Assembly (NCBI RefSeq): GCF_013215705.1
Contig: NZ_JABSQR010000006.1
Span: 62,001 to 126,000 of the forward strand
Length of the DNA stretch: 64,000 nt
Direction of reading: 5' to 3'
Source of the DNA: Moritella sp.
GTDB taxonomy: Bacteria; Pseudomonadota; Gammaproteobacteria; Enterobacterales; Moritellaceae
The stretch's first letter is position 1. The number at the start of each line of letters is the position of its first letter. Positions 60,651 to 64,000 of the stretch are shown here, piece after piece. Made by a program: the position numbers and the translations under genes. The notes below the pieces were generated by a model. That model was given only the letters and a program-made list of their open reading frames with translations. It ran no database searches and had not been told where the DNA came from.

Positions 60651-61043
60651 CTAAGCTGCATCTCGGCCTATATTGGCCCAACCTTCTTTCAAGTTTTCCA
60701 TCACATTAACCACAGTACTGAGTTCTTTAACATCATTACTAATGCTGATGTTATATAGTGTATTTGCACAGTACTCATATAAGTGATGAAGATTAGCCGC
60801 TACTTCGCCACCCTCTTCCATATCAAGAGCCGCATCTAAACCCGATACAATATCTAAACATTTGCTGATAGATTTACCTTTATGCTCATATCGGCGACCT
60901 ACAATATGACCTTCTGCACGTGCTATTTCATCTAATAGCCCGTCAATTAACATCACCACTAATTTGTGGGGATCGGCCGTGGCAGCCTGTGCTTCGGTAT
61001 TGGTTTCCTGGTAGGCATCATAACCCAGATCAAATTCGTTCAT
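60651..61043 (-). CDS. lafC: Lateral flagellin chaperone LafC (FliS homologue)
   Basis: 130 residues of four-helix FliS fold. Typical start DLGYDAYQETNTEAQAATAD and HKLVVMLIDGLLDEIARAEGH, then ISKCLDIVSGLDAALDMEEGGEVA. Binds the C-terminus of flagellin and holds it export-ready. AGGA before ATG, 24 bp after lafB. Confidence 0.95.
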   Translation of the reverse strand: MNEFDLGYDAYQETNTEAQAATADPHKLVVMLIDGLLDEIARAEGHIVGRRYEHKGKSISKCLDIVSGLDAALDMEEGGEVAANLHHLYEYCANTLYNISISNDVKELSTVVNVMENLKEGWANIGRDAA

Positions 61044-61066
61044 GTTTCTATCCTAATTGACTAAAA

Positions 61067-62434
61067 TTATTGGCTCATACCAAACAGACCACTGGTCTGC
61101 TGCATCTGATTCTGTAATTGCTGCATCGCGGTAAACTGTTTCAGGTAACGCTGATACAGACTCTCCATCTGCACATCTAACTGCGCGGTTTTGTCTTGCA
61201 GTCTATCAATTTCTGAATTTAAACTCGACACCCGATTATCAAAGAGACCGTTAGACTTGCTATAAGGCTTTAACGTCGTGGATAATCTGTCCACAATACT
61301 ATCTTTACCTAACAACATGTTATTGAGAATATCCGGATCTTTATCTAACGATTTAGCCAACGCTTTTTTATCTAGAGATATTTCGCCGTTTTTGTCAAAC
61401 TTGAGACCAACCTGACTCAGGTAGGCACCATCGGGCAAATTAGAAAACACAGCGCGTAACTGCCGCATCATCGAGGAAGCAGTGCTGTCGCCAGAAAGGG
61501 CTGCCCGGGTTATCTTTTTAGTATCGCCACTCTCGACCTTAGAGATCGTCGCGGTTTTAACCCGGCCGACTAGGCCATTATAGGCACTTACCAGCGACTC
61601 TAATGATTTGGTGATGGCATCATCATCACGCCCGACCGTTAATGTCAGCGGTTCGCCGACATTGGTTTTAGTCAGCTCCAGGGTGAGATTATCGGTAATG
61701 TTTTCAACATTATTTGACTGCGAAGTAATAGCGATTCCGTTAAAGGTTAATTTGGCATTCTGCGCCTTGCTCAATTCGATTTGACCTGTGACTATAGTTT
61801 TCTTGGGATCAGCAGGGTCTGTAATAGTTTTAGGGGTAACTATTTCATCTAATGTCTTAGAACCTCCAGCATACTCTACTTTCAGCGCATGCTCGGTACC
61901 GGTTTTTGTACTGCTCAATACCAGTTTAACATCTGTACCGGTGCGAATAATGGCAGCCTGCACCCCGGGATTATCTTTCGCATTGTTGATCGCGTTACGC
62001 AGATCCATCAGGTTAGCGTCGGCAGGTAATACCTTGGTATCACTGAGCGTGAGCGTCCACGGCTTACCGCCTACCGTAAAAATGAGTTCGCCCTCATTCG
62101 GTATCTTCACATTCTCATCTGTAAACGTCAGGCCGATGCGCGATGCCTTGGCCAACTGGCTGACCTCGATGCTGTAATCACCCACAATAGCACCGTCAGT
62201 GGTGCTGGCTTTAATAATGCCTTCACTGCTTAACTTGGTGTCGGTCGCCCTTAAATCACTGCTTTTACTTAAGTCTTTAAGCGCCGTTGATAAATTACCC
62301 ACCTTTCCGTCTAATGCTTTGAACGCTCTGATCTTATTATTGACAGTCGCTTGCTGCGTATTATTGTGTTTATCCAAACCTGCACGGGTAGCAGCTACTA
62401 ACTGCGAGGAAAAAGAAGCGGGATCTACCGTCAT
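61067..62434 (-). CDS. lafB: Lateral flagellar cap protein LafB (FliD homologue)
   Basis: 455 residues. The N-terminal FliD_N region spans about 1-110 (DPASFSSQLVAATRAGLDKHNN), a variable middle follows, and the C-terminal FliD_C has LVSAYNGLVGRVKT and LNSEIDRLQDKTAQLDVQMESLYQRYLKQFTAMQQL. Caps the growing filament and folds incoming flagellin. GGAG before ATG. First gene of the lafBCDEFSTU run. Confidence 0.95.
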   Translation of the reverse strand: MTVDPASFSSQLVAATRAGLDKHNNTQQATVNNKIRAFKALDGKVGNLSTALKDLSKSSDLRATDTKLSSEGIIKASTTDGAIVGDYSIEVSQLAKASRIGLTFTDENVKIPNEGELIFTVGGKPWTLTLSDTKVLPADANLMDLRNAINNAKDNPGVQAAIIRTGTDVKLVLSSTKTGTEHALKVEYAGGSKTLDEIVTPKTITDPADPKKTIVTGQIELSKAQNAKLTFNGIAITSQSNNVENITDNLTLELTKTNVGEPLTLTVGRDDDAITKSLESLVSAYNGLVGRVKTATISKVESGDTKKITRAALSGDSTASSMMRQLRAVFSNLPDGAYLSQVGLKFDKNGEISLDKKALAKSLDKDPDILNNMLLGKDSIVDRLSTTLKPYSKSNGLFDNRVSSLNSEIDRLQDKTAQLDVQMESLYQRYLKQFTAMQQLQNQMQQTSGLFGMSQ

Positions 62435-62450
62435 AACGACTCCATAAAAA

Positions 62451-62487
62451 CAAAAAAGATCCTATATTCATAGTTGGATATAGGATC
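62451..62487 (-). terminator. Terminator after lafA
   Basis: GATCCTATAT pairs with ATATAGGATC around a 10-nt loop, with T6 on the minus strand. A smaller AATTCC-AAAC-GGAATT hairpin precedes it at 62497-62510. It separates abundant flagellin mRNA from lafB, partly or fully. Confidence 0.85.
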
Positions 62488-62536
62488 ATATTTTTAATTC
62501 CAAACGGAATTAATGTATAACTCGGTTATTACGCGA

Positions 62537-63676
62537 TTAACGTAATAGACCCATTACCATGCCGCCGATCTGGTTGCTCTTACCAAGAACAGACATACCA
62601 GATTGCATTAACAGTTGTTGCTTAGTCATGCTTGCAGATTCTGAAGCAAAATCAGCATCCATAATACGGCCTTTAGACAGTTCCGTATTTTGGTTCATGT
62701 TGCCAAGGTTATTGATAGTATGATCTAAACGGTTGATAGATGCACCGAACTGGCCACGTAAAGAGCCAACTGCGTCAATTAGAGCATCAGTGCTCTTCAT
62801 TGCCGCCTGTGCGCTTGCCTGATCGCTCACGTCTCCCAGATTTGTCTGAGCTGTCGCCAAAGTGCTTAACTTCTCCGTTACGTCAAGTTTCATATTTTCG
62901 TTCGCAGAAGCACCGATCTGGAAAGAGATCTCTTTAGCGAATGCACCGGCTTTTGATTCAATATTACTTTCTTTTCCTAGAGCTGTTTCAGCAGTTTTAA
63001 CCGCTTTTTCAGCCGCTTCAATAGCTGTATTTTTTAGATCTTTAGTTTCATATATCGCTGCTGAACCTGCTTTAGTTACTACTGATGTTGCTTTACCTGA
63101 CGCATCCATCACTGCTGCTATTGTTGAAACAGCAGCTTTTTTAGTCGCTTTATCGACTACAGCTCCTTCCGCCAATGCCAGATCTTCTTTCGCAGCGGTA
63201 AGTGTGTTATTAGCGTTAGCATAATCCTTAACTACATTTTCATTAGTCACTTCTTTTGAAAGTAGTTTCTTGCCTTCACCGTACTGAGTATTTTGCGCGA
63301 TGTTAGTTAATTCTGCCGCTAACTCTTTGTATTCATCATTTAGCGCTGTGTATTCTGCTTTGCCGTTAGTGCCGTTAGCCGCTTGCGTAGCAATATCTTT
63401 CATACGTTGACCAATGCTGGTCATCTCTGACAATGCGCCTTCTGCAGTTTGCATCATAGAGATTGAATCCTGCGCGTTACGCATACCCACTTTCTGACCG
63501 TTAGATTGAGTTTGTAGACGGGTTGCGATCTGTAGACCAGCAGCATCATCAGACGCCGAGTTGATACGTAGACCAGTACCTAAACGTTGCATTGCAGTTG
63601 ACAGCATGCTGTTCGTTTTGCCCAGTTGGTTTTGAGTAGCCAGTGACGCGTAGTTAGTATGAACTGATAAAGCCAT
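62537..63676 (-). CDS. lafA: Lateral flagellin LafA with enlarged central region
   Basis: 379 residues. The N-terminal D0/D1 (MALSVHTNYASLATQNQLGK to about 140) and C-terminal D1/D0 (FGASINRLDHTINNLGNMNQ, QQLLMQSGMSVLG) are standard. Residues about 143-250 form an Ala/Lys/Glu/Val-rich insert with coiled-coil look, absent from the about 285-residue lateral flagellins of Vibrio parahaemolyticus. Transcribed alone, with AGGA before ATG. It forms the lateral filament used for swarming on surfaces. No cysteine or export leader, as usual. Confidence 0.95.
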   Translation of the reverse strand: MALSVHTNYASLATQNQLGKTNSMLSTAMQRLGTGLRINSASDDAAGLQIATRLQTQSNGQKVGMRNAQDSISMMQTAEGALSEMTSIGQRMKDIATQAANGTNGKAEYTALNDEYKELAAELTNIAQNTQYGEGKKLLSKEVTNENVVKDYANANNTLTAAKEDLALAEGAVVDKATKKAAVSTIAAVMDASGKATSVVTKAGSAAIYETKDLKNTAIEAAEKAVKTAETALGKESNIESKAGAFAKEISFQIGASANENMKLDVTEKLSTLATAQTNLGDVSDQASAQAAMKSTDALIDAVGSLRGQFGASINRLDHTINNLGNMNQNTELSKGRIMDADFASESASMTKQQLLMQSGMSVLGKSNQIGGMVMGLLR

Positions 63677-64000
63677 GTGAAAGTATCCTAATTCTATTGA
63701 TTATAAAGAGATGGAATAGAAGTATTTAATGCCTTCTCATCTCGCTTATAAATACAAAGCGACACTCGATCCTAAAAACTTAAATTTATTTTTATTTTTA
63801 TTTTAAATAAATAAACATAATGCATTGTATCTTTTAATTTAAGCGTTTAATGCACACGAACAATCGCGAGCTATTTTACGTGTCACTGTAGCTCAGACTC
63901 CATCCTACTCATTATATAACAACAGGTTAATAATTATAAAACCAAAATTAACCTCGTGATGTCACTCACTGCATTATCGTTTTTCTATGATATCCAAAAC
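63677..64000. other. Leader and upstream region of lafA (to window edge)
   Basis: AT-rich 324 bp. On the minus strand a TTTAAGTTT...GTCGCTTT arrangement near 63750-63785 could be a poor match to a sigma-28 promoter (TAAAG-N-GCCGATAA), but it is too weak to assert. No gene was seen. Confidence 0.4.

Noticed and set aside
63740-63790. Sigma-28 promoter for lafA
   Set aside because: The candidate -10 (GTCGCTTT) matches GCCGATAA at too few positions to assert; noted only as a possibility in the lafA leader entry.

Overview
The window comes from a marine gammaproteobacterium with moderately low G+C DNA. The gene set (SecDF-YajC-Tgt-QueA, CarAB-DapB, DnaKJ, a membrane acyl-lipid desaturase, several Fur-type iron systems and a complete lateral-flagellar laf operon) best fits a Moritella-like or related cold-water genus of the Alteromonadales/Vibrionales. 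The genus is inferred, not proven. No rRNA, tRNA, CRISPR array or complete insertion sequence was seen. Most genes lie on the minus strand.

Layout. 1-10.2 kb is housekeeping metabolism: a fatty-acid desaturase cut by the window edge with a FabR/DesT-like operator, threonine catabolism (kbl-tdh), NAD-malic enzyme, a divergent RpoS-like sigma factor, YciA thioesterase, threonine aldolase and the SstT serine/threonine symporter. 10.3-12.4 kb is a four-gene minor-pilin cluster (fimT-pilW-pilX-pilV-like). 12.9-18.3 kb holds carB, carA and dapB. 18.4-19.1 kb holds a probable 36-residue membrane protein with an exact FNR palindrome and its own terminator, then a 263-bp nested palindromic element inserted beyond fklB. 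19.9-21.5 kb is an AT-rich three-gene cassette of unknown function that resembles a membrane-active toxin with a membrane partner. 21.7-27 kb has nagK, a lipoate-ligase-like gene, dnaJ and dnaK (with a sigma-32 promoter).

27.4-33.6 kb carries a hybrid sensor kinase divergent from a solute-binding protein, a NADAR-RibA fusion, a cytochrome b561 and a DMT exporter. 33.9-47 kb is an iron-acquisition island: an AraC regulator, a TonB receptor with an ABC importer and a DUF2218 gene on the plus strand, converging on a second TonB receptor and a second ABC importer on the minus strand, with Fur-like boxes. 47.3-49.7 kb has a REC-REC-GGDEF diguanylate cyclase, a rhodanese and a small membrane protein. 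49.9-55.5 kb is queA-tgt-yajC-secD-secF.

55.7-63.7 kb is the lateral flagellum late operon: lafA, then lafB-C-D-E-F-S-T-U in the order known from Vibrio parahaemolyticus and Aeromonas, followed by a PilZ-like gene. Together these encode filament, cap, chaperones, hook-length control, FliL homologue, dedicated sigma-28 and proton-type stator, with a possible c-di-GMP receptor attached. The strongest candidates for something undescribed are the three-gene cassette at 19.9-21.5 kb and the FNR-linked 36-residue protein at 18.5 kb.
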